64,000 nucleotides of DNA, from contig OENT01000173.1 in the NCBI GenBank assembly GCA_900239685.1, positions 111,090-175,089 on the forward strand. The letters are read 5' to 3'. Origin of the DNA: Rotaria macrura (lineage: Eukaryota; Rotifera; Eurotatoria; Philodinida; Philodinidae). This document shows positions 48,901 through 60,720 of this stretch, one piece after another. Positions within the stretch are counted from its first letter, which is position 1, and each line of letters starts with the position of its first letter. The notes below the pieces were generated by a model, which was not told the DNA's origin, made no database searches, and saw only the letters and a list, made by a program, of their open reading frames with translations. Position numbers and translations under genes: made by a program.

Positions 48901-51900
48901 AATAAAAAGCGTCTCGTTTATGTGAAAATTCACTTTGTTCATTGTTTTTCTAGTTAAAAATATGATTGTATAACATAAAATGCTATCATGTTTGGAATAG
49001 ATGCATACAAAAATGATAGTGAAACATTTTATCGCCGCTGCTCGTTACGAAAAGACTCAAACCGTAATTATTAAACTTATAAAATATCTTATGGCTTGTC
49101 TTCATGTGATTTTGTTATTCTCAAATTTTCAATAAAAGATTGTTTTTTTTTCTAAATGAAAATCTAAGTATCAAAATTAAAACTAGAATAATCAATTTCC
49201 TGTTGGCATATGAAAAATGTTCTTTTAGTATTATGTTTGATCAATATAATTATGACTAGACCTACATTCCGATTAGATCCGTTACTTGCTTATCAATTTC
49301 AATGGGAAGATATTTGCTCGTAAGAAAAAATATGAGAAGATTATGGCTAACGATGTACTTCTTCGTTTGATCTATTCCCACTTCTTTAGAAACAATTTTT
49401 CTAGTGGGCTAACATTCTCTTTAATGAACATACTAAAACTGGCAATTAATGAAATTTACAAGTGTGTTTGGTTCGCGTGTTGCTTAGATTTATTCTTTGA
49501 AAACTTTCGTTAAACATTCTTCTCTAATGTCAGATTAGATTTTGACGTTTCCAATATGAGTCTCTATAACTTCTGTTTCAAGTTTGAAGGAATAATTCTT
49601 ACTTTTATATGCTTACTATAAAATAGCAGACTGAGCACTACTATATCGAACTACACTTTATTGTAAAAGAAAATTTAATTTCCTCTTGACAATATTCTAG
49701 GTCATATTGACGGAAATGATTCTATGATAGTTCTAAGAGCGGAAGAGCATATTTTCTTGAGTTTGTTTTTCGATGAAAAATTAAAGACACTCAAGTAAAC
49801 ATACCCCTAAAACTTGAGTAAAGAACACACTCAAACCCGATAAGATAGCCATCAAGAGAGCGCTAACACGCTGTTCACTAAAATGTAAACGCATTCGAAT
49901 AAAATTTACAAGAAGAGAAACAGATCGAATAAAACATACAGAATGCCTTCAAATTTTGGTTTTTCACCTGGTACTGAATTGTCACTCATAATTCTCAATG
50001 CATTCACATGAGTGAGAGCTAAAACTGTAGCTGCAACAAACCATGGTAAACCAAGTATCGATTGTATTAAAATAGAAATAGATAAAACAAATAGATCAAG
50101 ATGATAACCAAGATTTTTCTAATGAAACAAAAAGAAACATGAACATTTTTTGTCGTGTATTTCTCTTTTAAATTTACTTTTAATTTAAATTCTTTTCGAT
50201 TAATAATTACAGCTGTTACTTGTTGATCCATGAATACAAGTATAGTTGCTATTAATGCTGGAACTATAGCTAAAGGTATTGTCCATAATTTATTTTGACC
50301 AAAAAATGGTATGAACCATCCACGATCATGTGGTCGTGTTGGTTTGAATTCTGTTGGTACATATAATTTTGGTGTATTTAACAGTAAGTATGCATCCCAT
50401 CCTGACATAAGTACGATAGCAATTAGAACAGAGAAATCACTTAGAATTGTTCGAACCTAAACTTTCAATAGAATTTTCATCGCATGTTGATTGTTTCCAT
50501 TGTTTAATTTCACTTACTTTCGTTGGAAAAAAAGCCGTGTTACGAAACTCTTTCAAAGCCATACAAATGAAAAATGTGAAAATAAATAAAAGTACTGAAA
50601 AAAAGAATATGTCAGCATGATAAACTTGTGTTAAGCAACCGGAACCCGTGACAGATCCGCCAGCTGCTGTACATAATAATTGAGATGTTTTATTTAGATT
50701 TGTTCCATGAAATAAATAATCAACTAGTTTAGTATCATTTAGTGTTGTTTCATTATGATCAATATCAGTAAATATACACGAACATGAATAATCTAATAAA
50801 ACATTTGGTCGATAATTAACTGGATAAAGTTTACGAATCTTTAAAACTTCACGAATAGCATCATAGATAAATATTAATGCGACTAATGATGCAAAACAAT
50901 CTTCGGTAAAACGTGTTATGTATTTAACAAGAAAGCTTAGATTAAATGTAACAAATACAAATAAAAGAATAAATATCCAAATACCAATCCATAAACGAAA
51001 TTCAAGAAAATTTATATGATAATCTCTGAAAAATAAAAACATTACTATTCGAAATAAAATTCATTTAGTAAACTAACTTGCACATATGTTCTATTATACG
51101 TTCAAGAATTAACATAGGGCCAGTTGCAGACATAATGTTTAATGGTTGTCCACCGAACAATGCAAATAGAATACCACTTATCGATGCAGCAAGAATACAT
51201 TCCATGGTTGCCTATGATAGAAAATCAAAATAGAATCTTACGAACTCATATAAAATGACTAGGAAGATATTCGTGGCGAAATTCGAAATAGTTGACAAGG
51301 TTTAGATTCTGACTTATGATTAGTTTATTGTCAATTTTTGTATCGAAAATTTTTTTCCGTAGGTTATAAATATTAACTGCAGAAATTTATTCATAATCTT
51401 AACAGAAAATTGTTCTTTCGTTGAGTACGAATCAATGTTCAGTTTTTATCGCGACATATCCATGGGAAAGAGAGAGTTGATTTTGAAAATTCACTGTCTT
51501 GATGAAGGAAAATTATTTTCAGTTAAACTATACTATGTATTCAAAGATTTAATAGAATTATCTAGCACTCATGTTTCAAATGGAAACTCAGTGTGCTGGA
51601 TAGTTAGAAGCTATCTAGCAATTAGACAACAACAAAGAAAAGGAATCAAGAGTTAGTATCAAAAATAAAATAGTTCTCTTCGTTGCAGATATTCGAAATC
51701 GTTTTCATTTCATTCAATTCAATAGTAAGATTTTCAGTATGAACAGAAAAAACTGCAGTTCAGTACAAGAGATAAAAAACGTTGGTTTCAGATTTTTCAT
51801 GAAATTGAACCTAGAGTTTTCTGCTCACAAGATATAGCACAAATTTGAAAACAGAAATCTACAATAGAAGAAACTTAAGGTGCTTAATAAAGTTTTTACT

Positions 51901-54900
51901 TTTCAAAACGATGCTCTTAGTTTTGTTCGCAAATGCGGACTCTCAATTCATGAATAAGCACTTTGTTTGATTAAATAACTACTTTGATAAATATAAGAAT
52001 TCATTCATACGTTCATATATATGTTGTAGATCATTTTAACACTCGAATCATGATTAGAACTATTATACCAATCAATATTTTAAATCACTATCACGATCAT
52101 CAAAAATAGCAATACTAAATTACTCTTTCGTATCTAATACATTTAAGAAATGCATATCGTTACGGATACAAAGAGGAAAACTTTACTGATGATCATAATT
52201 ATCTCTTCCTTACAGTAATCGTAGTGACTCTTTGTGTAGCATTATCATTGAAGCGAATATATTGTATGTTCTACCTTCGAACAATACATATTCCTTTGAA
52301 AGATATATATTAATATATAAACTGCTACTTTTGCTTCTCTCTTTTCCGGTCTACAATAAATATTATAAAATAGTATCTCAACAAAGGCAAAAATTTACAA
52401 ACATTTTCAGGGCAAAGGTTTTCTTTTTAAAGAAAACTCACGTGCTTCTTCAAAACCTTCAAATCCTTCTTCGTCAACTAATCGTCTAAAAGTCGTAGGA
52501 AAAAACACACTCACCATTGATCAGACGGCAAATGTAAGATTCATGATTCATTTTCGAATCAAAATAACTATTCTTATTATAATTAGTTTCATCAGAATAT
52601 TTTTTTCAAACGAGCTAGAGCTAGAAATCTCATCAGGTTTGTTTTTTGTCAATCCAATACCAAGCAAGTCTTTCATAATTAACTTCAATCATAACACTCT
52701 ACCGATCTAGCTAACTTCAATGCTGATAATTCTAACTCGATTGGTGTTCAGTGTATTATTGGCTCTAATTTCTAATAGTGACATATAAAAACAAATTTAC
52801 ATAATACAAAATATTTTAGATCAGTGTCATATATTCATAGAATTCGATTCACCAAGTTTTGCTTATCAAATGATTTTTCATCGGCCATTTAAAGAAGAAA
52901 TTTTCGTTCGATATTCAAGGAAAATGATGTCCTATTTCTCCATTGTCGATGGCAAGGACTTAATCAACAATATGTACAAGTTTACATGCTTGCTGCGATT
53001 CACTTTCAGTTGTTCTTCTAGTTTTAGATTCTACTGATGGTTCTTTGTCGCTTTTTAATCGCTATATTTAGCAACCATTGTGCACATCAAGGTATGTTTG
53101 ACACTAGATCTTTAATGTACAATGCAAATGCTAGGTGGATATGAGTTAAACATAAAAACAGACTAGTTTTCAGATTCATGCTATTAATAAATAGAAGTTT
53201 GACTTAGTATGAGTCTAAGTGGATCGTAATAGACGATCATGAATAGGAAAAACATGCATGATTCTTACCATATAGTTTTCCGTTGCTGTTCCGAGCATGC
53301 CTCCAAATGCAACGACTGAACAAAGGCAAACAAGATAAAGATAAAGTGTGGCTGCTAAACACTGCAAATTTGCACAATCAGTAAAATCTGATATGTAGTA
53401 TGGTAATTTATTTCGAATATCCATATAAAGCCCATGAAATGGCCTAGGAAAAACATAATATTCATTACTATGGAGTTATACATTTTGGAAAATGATGTTT
53501 CAGTTATCACCTTTTCGAAGCTGTCAAATTTGGATCCGTATGTGGTGTTATATCGATCTCTTCAACTGCTCCTACTTTTTCATTTGGTTTTTTCGCTTGA
53601 CGTTGTTCCTATGTGAGATTGAAAAATCTAGAAAAAATTCTCATTGACTTTTCCTTACTTTGCTCATGTATTTTGGTGGTGGCTCAATTCGAATGGAAGG
53701 ATCCCATTCTGATGGTGGTATAACATATGTATCATGCATAAATCGATTCATCATTTGCATAATTTCATTTGAATCTTTTGCTACGTATGCATATTCTCGA
53801 CAAATATCATCGGTGACTATCGTTGCCATCGTTCGTCCTATTTGTAATAAATGCTTTGCATTTAGTTCAGTTCCAATTAAAAGAACAATGAATCGGGACG
53901 GAATTTTTATTTCAAGCATGCCAGATAATTCGACGGATTTTTGTAAGCGAACAAAAACGAGCACTGATTTTTCAACAAAATCAACTGGACATATCAAAAT
54001 TGAAGCACCTTCAGTTTTATTATCGAGTTTTCGTTGTAATTTTACATTGTAGTCCTAATAAAGAATAGAATAGTATATTAAATGTGTTTACTAATATAAG
54101 ACAATAATTTTAATCATGCAAATTTAGTAGAGGTATTATATTTTGTTTACATCATCATCTTTCTCAACTGGGCTTCTATATAAACTTTTCAGAAGATTTA
54201 TATGCAACTTCGACGAATGCTAAAGAAAGATTAATGTATGTTTTAATTTATTTTGATATGATTTGAAACTTCAAGTTATGTTTTTTTGCTCATATTCTTT
54301 ACTTTTAATCCTGTTTGTGTTACACCAGCTGGTAACTCTTCTTGTTCCGCTGGTGTTGCAGTTGGAGTAATTTGTAGTTTATCAGAAAGAGTTAACTGTG
54401 ATTTATTGCATTCATCATCTTGAAAAAGAGCTAAGAAATAAGGAAAGAATCAAAATTAACTCAATGAAAATGATCAAACCTCCTTGACTAAGATTATTCA
54501 TGATAAAACTTGGACTTGGATGAATTCCTTGTTTCGATAAACTAATTGAACTGGCTGTTTTTGTTGCTGTTCGTTTTTCATAATGATGAAAATGTGGTAA
54601 ACCAAGAATACAAACAAGTTTTTGTGCATATGTCGGATTGTCAAAATAGTTTGCCTCCAACAGTGACTGAGCGATGGTTTCTAGAGACCAGAAGGAATAG
54701 AATTCTTTTTGTTTTATTTTTTTCCCTACGTGAAATAGTCGGTAGATCATTGGCTGAAATATCAAGAAGAATAACACCATTTTCAAGTAGACCTTTTAAA
54801 TCTAATAAAGCTGTTTGCATCAATGTTGCAACATGAGGTTTTGACCAACGACCTAGTACGTTTTCAGCGATTTCTTCGAAACGTACCCATCTTAAGAGAA

Positions 54901-57132
54901 GAATATTTATGGAATATCTATTATGTATATTTCGTGTTAAGATAATTAAAATTAAAATTACCTAGCCTTTTCTTTCCAATAACTATAATCAGCTTCTTCG
55001 CGCCGACGAAGAATATCCAATTGACAGAATATTTGTGGAAAATTTTCACTAAATTGACAACTTTCTATAGGTGTCTAAAAGTACAAGATAACTAAAATTA
55101 TCTCGGTAAATTAATAAGTTATTGAGCATGCCGGTAAGCAGACTACGTTTTGATCTATTATTAAACTCTTGTAAAGTTCATTTAACCTCCTCGGGATATA
55201 TTTGATTGATGCTATACATCACAAGTTCTTTAGAAATTCGATGTAACAAGAAAAGAATGGTTTACGTCTCTTATTTTCTCAGAGATTCTGTACAACTTAA
55301 GAGAACAAATTAATGTGTACTGTGAAAAATTTTCCTTTCTGACAGCAACTTGCTCAAGTCTGAGTTTTCTTGTCAACAATTCTCTTACTAAAGAACTGAT
55401 GAGAACTGAAATTTAATATGAAAAGAAAATAGTATTTTCTGTGTGAAAAAATGATAGATGTTTGTGGTCTTTGCTAAACCGCAAAGGTGATTGCTTTTGA
55501 TTAATTGAGATTCATAGAGTATGATTGATCTATTCAAAGACTAGCTTGAATCGAGACTTACCTTACCTCTGTCTTTTCAACATGATGATTATGATGATGA
55601 TGATGTTGAATGTGTTGCACCATCATGTCTGTATCTGAATGACGTCGAATGGATCCTTCTGTTGAAGAAAAAATGTCAAATGAAATTTCAAAATAATCAA
55701 ACTTAGTTAAACTTCCATTCTTAAATACGCAACAATGTCATCCGTTTTTTCAAAAACAATAAAAATAACATACGAACTTCAGTGAATGTTCAAAATATAA
55801 CTCGCATTCTTGAAGACTTGTCAGATGTCTATTCAGTATATTTATTGTTGATTTTTCTCTTAGGCTTTTCTCTTCTTTATAGCAATAGGAATTTTTCATT
55901 CGCTAATTATTTTTCTCGACTATTATTTTTATGCATGAAAATAGAAAAAAAGATAGATGAATAAAATTACTGGTTCGGTTCGATTGATCTAATTATCTTC
56001 TGCCTTCTATAGAGGATACTAAGACCACTTTTTACTCCATTCATCTGACATTTATGTTTCATCTAGTAATTTCATCGTTGTTGTCATGAACAAAGTATAT
56101 AGCATATCAAAAAGCTTGGAATCCTATGAAAAATAAAAATGATCTGACACTTCGTTTGCATGTCGACTGGTTTATCCAACAAACATATCGACGAATTTCT
56201 TAGTCGTTGTAGCATTAAACTTTGACCAATTAAGCCAACATCTCATTGTAGTCATATTGATTAATAAATAAGAAGCAAGCATTAAACCATGATTATTCAG
56301 ATCTGTTTTCAACATAATGCAACAAATATTCAGAGGAAAGAAAGAAAAACTAAACAATAGATGACATAAAAGATCTATCAGGTGCGTCATTAAAAGGTGA
56401 TCATGATCAATCAAGCGATGATAAATCTTAGACCATAATAAATGTGTCGTACGAGGGTTTTATTATGCACATGGAGACACATATTCATCACGAAATTGTA
56501 CTTTGTTGACAGGATTTGTAGGTACAAAATGAGTCTATCAGCTAAAATATTCAATGACGTACTACTCCAATGTTGAGGTAAAAGAAGAAACAAAGAAAGC
56601 TAATTGTATGTGTTATTTAAAGGACAATAATAACTCAAAGCTAAGATATATATTTCAGATTTTAAGTGCAAAATTTTCTGCTTCATACGAAATCAGTACC
56701 AAAACGCAAGAGGTTTCGAATAGAACTATTGAAATAAATATGGATAAATAGCGAGACATAGTCTAAAAATTATTGCGTACTTCGAAACTATGTCTTATTC
56801 TTGTCAATGTCATTGAGAAGTGCAGTTGAACGCTTTAGTTGATGAATACAAGATTTAAGATAAGAGATGTTACTTAGTTCGGACAAAAAAGAGTCGACAG
56901 TGTAATTTTTGAATTTATCATCTTTATTTTGTTGATAGATTTCTTTCGAATATTGGGATAGAATGCTCTGAGATAAACCATAATAATTCGTTTTTTCGAA
57001 TCTCTAGTCTTTCGACGACTGGCCAGCTGATGTATTCAAAAATTAACAATGAATAACTGAGTTATAAGAATGAACATACATACCATGTTTCTCTAATTTT
57101 TCACTTGTAGTTAAACCTAAGCGACGAGACAT
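43000..57132 (-). CDS. SLC4-family Na+-coupled bicarbonate transporter
   Basis: Predicted plasma-membrane bicarbonate carrier for pH regulation, 1124 aa from 21 exons in gene order: 57084-57132, 55567-55658, 54962-55074, 54730-54890, 54480-54680, 54303-54430, 54151-54219, 53659-54054, 53511-53608, 53269-53443, 51078-51211, 50518-51025, 50178-50456, 49940-50118, 49805-49877, 44366-44434, 44138-44314, 43884-44060, 43722-43814, 43469-43585, 43000-43086. All phases match. The N-terminus has a His-rich patch (HIQHHHHHNHH, 32-42). The cytosolic band-3 domain (about 80-420) shows WVRFEE, RWSKPHVATL and PPSEWDPSIRIEPP. The membrane part shows FALFGGQPLNIMSATGP, VKYITRFTEDCFASL, FPTKVRTILSDFSV, FMDQQVTAVIINRKE, PWFVAATV and IPMPVLYGVFMFMGVSAL. 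DQQVTAVIINRKE is typical of Na+-coupled members rather than Cl-/HCO3- exchangers. The third outer loop carries three N-x-S/T sites. The exact subtype (NBC or NDAE) is undetermined. Confidence 0.95.
43270..43331 (-). other. Possible alternative C-terminal exon of the SLC4 gene
   Basis: A 62-nt segment flanked by TTTACAG (acceptor) and GTGAAG (donor) lies in the 382-bp last intron. It would read DTKRSPSTNLFDMHRKMKSS after the preceding exon. Because its length is 3n+2, including it shifts the last exon to end KKLNN with a stop at 43068-43070. Skipping it gives a tail that starts EEAEQLMHNELSFENYR. Both splice forms stay open to a stop. Confidence 0.45.
43666..43720. repeat. AT simple-sequence tract
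   Basis: Runs of TATATA/ATATAA fill most of the short SLC4 intron 43586-43721, directly beside the donor of exon 43722-43814. Confidence 0.75.
44964..45170 (+). pseudogene. Possible coding relic with a C-x-C-x2-C motif inside an SLC4 intron
   Basis: A 68-codon stop-to-stop frame, without ATG, on the strand opposite to SLC4. It ends SGCKCNLCRKLKGFKNCY and contains VPTLKVHDYLVSTKI. It is less AT-rich than its surroundings. The look (basic, short Cys cluster) is reminiscent of the Cys-rich linker regions of retroelement ORFs such as Penelope-like elements, but I cannot confirm any family. It could be chance. Confidence 0.2.
45604..45835. repeat. Degenerate GGATTT-type repeat with inverted arm
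   Basis: The left part (45604-45700) repeats variants of GGATTTGGATTTGGG and GGATTTAGATTTAGG. The right part (45755-45835) carries the complementary form (AAATCCCAAATCTAAAT, AATCCTGAATTCCAAATCT). The two parts could fold back on each other. The region lies in the large SLC4 intron. Confidence 0.5.
51212..53268 (-). other. 2.1-kb intron of the SLC4 gene
   Basis: Phase-0 intron separating the exon ending GTATENYM from the exon starting ATMECILAA. It holds only short chance frames (for example 51435-51656 and 52232-52489 plus) and no recognisable repeat. Confidence 0.6.
55659..57083 (-). other. First intron of the SLC4 gene
   Basis: The 1.4-kb phase-1 intron joins the 16-codon first exon (MSRRLGLTTSEKLEKH) to the exon encoding the His-rich patch. 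The GAT/ATG trinucleotide run at 55583-55606 belongs to that exon and encodes the His run. No other feature is seen. Confidence 0.6.
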
Positions 57133-59756
57133 GTTGAATAACTATTTGGTAGATAATAACGAGACTAAAATACAGATTATATCTAGAGATTAATTGAATA
57201 TTTCAAATGATCTCACTTGTTTTATCAATCTTTTTATCTAGCAGAATAAAAACTATTAATAGGTATGAAGTATATGTATCTAAATATTCTTTTTCTGTAG
57301 TAGCTGTGATCAACGAAACAAAACGAAGAATGACTGATCATTCATCAAGCAAATGATCATGTTATAAAAAAAAAGAGGATTCAGTGACAAGAAAAGAGCA
57401 ATCATTCAGGTAGAAAGTTGCTATTCATGGATATAAAACGATGGCTGTATTTTGTCGTACGGTCGACTTCTTTTTCTCTGTGTAACTGCAGCTATAACTT
57501 TATGCTTGCAATAAAAAAATGCACAAACAACTGAAAGAAAGAGAGAAGAAATAATCCAAAACAAAATCTATTTGCAAATCGGACTCAATCAAAAAGCTTC
57601 ATTTAACCTTCATATAAATTATATAATCGAATGTTTTTCTTTCATTTGCTTATGTCACATAAAAGCTAGCAATAAAAGTGAAAGCCTATTATTTTTTATA
57701 TCTATAATAAATCTAATGCCATCAGCGTTGAGATTAGTTGTTTTTCAGATGATATATGATTCGATGAACGTAATAATGAAAACATCATAGCAATTACCAA
57801 AAAAAAAACATCTTCTGGCAGCAGAGTAATCTTGAATGCATGTTTTTCTGAATACTTCAGCATGTCTTGATTATTTCTGTTTTAGTTTTCTGTCAAAAGA
57901 ATTCTTCAGATAATGCTCTAACGATTTTTCTTGACTGTTTCTGCATAAAGACGAACAGTTGAAGATTAAACGTGAATGATAATTAAATGTGCTCGTGTCA
58001 CACTCAGGTAATGCAAACACGTTTTTTTAACTTCGAGCGAGTGTATCGAGAGAACGGGTAGCAGTCAGAAAAAAATTGTCATTTTTAACACATAGGCACA
58101 TAAATAAAATCCATTATACTTGAAAGTTTGAAACTCCATAGTTTATTTGCTTTTTAATTTGATGAGTAAAATAGCGATCGGTAATAGACATACAAAAAAG
58201 AAGACTTTAATAGAGCGAGTGTTGCAGTTGAAAGGAAGGATTATGTTTTAGTGAAAGTAAAAGATTCATAACTAGAATACTGGACAAACTATTGACGAAA
58301 CATTAGGTATAGTTTACAAACATGAATTGTTAATTGAAATTTCTTGAATCTAAAAGTTTGTTTCGTATTTGGAAATGTTACTTTAGGATGTCGAAGTAAT
58401 GACGTTCAGTTTACTAGTATTCTTTTCATGCTAATCATGCTTCGATTTTTATTCGAGATAAAATAGCGTTTTAAATTTAAAAGTGTATGAAAGAACTTTT
58501 TCAAGTCATTTTCGCACAAAAAATGGTGACTTTTTGCTAGGAAATTCTGTTTTTTTTGTAATTATTAGAAAAAAATGACGTAGATCAACGCAGAATATAG
58601 GAAAGTCTGCATCGAAACTTAAAATGATTGAGATCGATTGTTTTATTTCCGTGAACTTTAATCCTCAACTTCAATCATAGTCGTCGATCGTTAACCGTTT
58701 TGATTATACTGTTAGAGTATTGCATCACATTGATTTGTTGATTGTTCTTGAGTTTTTTTAGCTAGTCAATATGAGTAATACAAACAACCCCATTCACCCT
58801 TTTATCAGGCATTGCAAAATTTTGTGGCGACTCTTACTTGTGGAATTTAATAAGTATGTTCTAGAGTACTGCATTCATTTTGAAAATCTCTATGGAAATT
58901 ATACTCTGTACATCCTATGGTTGCGTTACTATCCAAGTTTAGAAATAGTTATTAAACCAATTGACTTGTTTGTCAACCATTCATAGCATTCTATTATGAA
59001 ATTTAAGTCGTGCAAAAATAAAAAGTACTATAATTCAAGCTGCAAATCTTATTGATTCGGTATAGCTCTGTAGATAATTATAAGATGCGTGATCTCGTCA
59101 TGTTTTTCTTATAAAACAAACGATTAACACAGGGAATCTAGGAACTGAAACAATTGAAACAAAATAAAAGTCTTGCCCGGCAGAAACGAGAACATCTTTA
59201 TAGTCGCTATGAAATCATACTTGTTTCTCCTTCATAATTTGTATATTTCACATTGATTGATCAGCATCTGATGTATAAATTAGCATTCAACTTCAATCAA
59301 TCATAAAAAAAAGAATGCAATTGTTAGTGATTGCTTGGTTTATGATGAATGAGCTTTCAACTCAAGCCATCTCACATTACAAAATTTATTACTTAGATGG
59401 TAATGGATTGTAAGAAACGAATCCTACTGATCAAATAGGTCATGATATACGTCTGATTTAATAATAGCAAATAGGTGCGATTGTATAACAGTTGGAAGAA
59501 TCAAATACGATCAATCATTTCTTTGTTCCTCAATAATTTCAAATTACTCGAAAGTAAAAATGTTGGAAAAGTTGTCTTTTTCTTAAGCACTATTTCCCTC
59601 TGACTATGTCGCTTCTAAAGGGACAATTTAGCTGCACGATACTTAATTATACATACATTAAAAAACAAAAAAAAACGAAATAACGAAAAACGAAAGAATG
59701 ATAAAAAGAAAAGACGAAATGAAAAGGAAGAAAATAAATAAAACAGAACAAATATG
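57133..59756. other. Intergenic region upstream of SLC4
   Basis: About 2.6 kb 5' of the SLC4 start codon, expected to hold its promoter and any noncoding first exon. A possible acceptor (AAATAG) lies about 9 nt above the ATG on the minus strand, so the leader may be spliced. No other gene, tRNA or repeat recognised. Confidence 0.45.
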
Positions 59757-60126
59757 TACCCAAGCAGACAAACATGTGGGAAAACGCGTTTAAACGCTCA
59801 ATCGGGAACGCCGATTGTGATTCACTAACGCTCATCGATAAAACTCAAGAAACGCGTTTTTTACACAGTATTTTGACGTTCGGAGCGTGAAAACGGATAA
59901 AAACTCTAGTCCTGAGCGTTAAAACGCACAATTATTCGACAAATTAAAAGCCAATGTGTTTAAACCATCAGAATTGGAGCTTTTATCCGTTTTCACTTTC
60001 CGAACATGAAAATTCTGCGTAAAAAATGCGATTCTTGCGTTTTGTCGATGAGTGTTAGTGACTCACAATCGACGTTCCCGCTTGAGCGTTAAAACACGTT
60101 TTTCCAAATGTTTGTCTACCTGGGTA
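59757..60126. mobile_element. Palindromic MITE (non-autonomous TIR element), about 370 bp
   Basis: Two inverted arms of about 160 bp, roughly 80% identical, surround a spacer of about 50 bp. The left end reads TACCCAAGCAGACAAACAT. The reverse complement of the right end reads TACCCAGGTAGACAAACAT. If the outer TA on each side is a target-site duplication, the element itself runs CCC...GGG. Arms share blocks such as CGGGAACG, CGATTGTGA, CACTAACRCTCATCGA and GTGAAAACGGATAAAA. It is clearly more GC-rich than the flanks and has no coding capacity. These traits fit a foldback/MITE mobilised by a TA-targeting transposase, but the superfamily is unproven. Confidence 0.75.
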
Positions 60127-60285
60127 GCACTCTAATAAACAGATATACTCTATTCTTTATATCACTGACGTACTGCTTTACATTGTTTGTATTGTATCTT
60201 TTCTCCGTATTTATCCACTTATCTCTCTCCCTCTCTCTTCAGTTACTTTCTTTCTTTTTTCTTTTCATGATGACCTATAATCACT

Positions 60286-60720
60286 CTAAACAAGATTTGT
60301 TTTTAAAAAATTTTTAGAAAACAGAGCGGACAATTGTAGTAGTTCCTCTTCCTTCTGTACAACAACTGAGTCATCAGAACCGTAAACTGACTGCCAGTTG
60401 AACACTTGGCCTAATATATCTGTGTGTGATACAACTCTTTTGGATCTATGCAAACAACTAATGCGTTGTATACCACTCTGCCAAGCGAATCTGTGAGAAT
60501 TTAATTCTGATCGTTCCAATAACTTGATCACATCCGTTGACTTCGATGGAGTCTTCCCGTATTTTCTCCAATATTGGAAACAGAGATCATCCAACGATTT
60601 CCCCTTATGAATAGACGAGAAGACAAGTCATCCCAGAATTGACAACAATATATACGTTTTAACAATGTAAAATATAGGCGATTAAGGTCCGTGCGTTGCC
60701 TCTCAGAGAATAAGGAACAA
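60286..60720 (-). pseudogene. Frameshifted coding relic of unknown family
   Basis: On the minus strand an open frame of about 110 codons (60286 to about 60617) has non-random, GC-richer composition and motifs such as LDDLCFQYWRKYGKTPSKS and FNWQSVYGSDDSVVVQKEE. It has no good start codon. Immediately upstream, in a different frame, the sequence reads SERQRTDLNRLYFTLLKRIY and CCQFWDDLSSRLFIRG. The switch occurs around a GGGGAAA run near 60600. This looks like an old or damaged coding sequence next to the MITE. I do not recognise the family. An exon with a border at TTCATAAG/GGG is the alternative reading. Confidence 0.3.

Larger units (their letters stand above)
44435..49804 (-). other. 5.4-kb intron of the SLC4 gene
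   Basis: The longest intron seen, between the exons ending FFTQVLG and starting HIPMPVLYG. It contains a more GC-rich block at about 44950-45170 with an open frame carrying C-x-C-x2-C, and a (GGATTT)-like sequence with inverted copies at 45604-45835. The remainder is AT-rich with chance open frames (for example 47187-47528 plus). No complete nested gene is supportable. Confidence 0.6.

Noticed and set aside
53660-54052. 130-codon plus-strand frame
   Set aside because: Antisense shadow of the SLC4 band-3 exon 53659-54054, which is clearly coding on the minus strand.
54641-54823. SLC4 frame that seems to be interrupted by a frameshift
   Set aside because: The interruption is a 49-bp GT-AG intron (54681-54729); splicing restores the band-3 domain frame.
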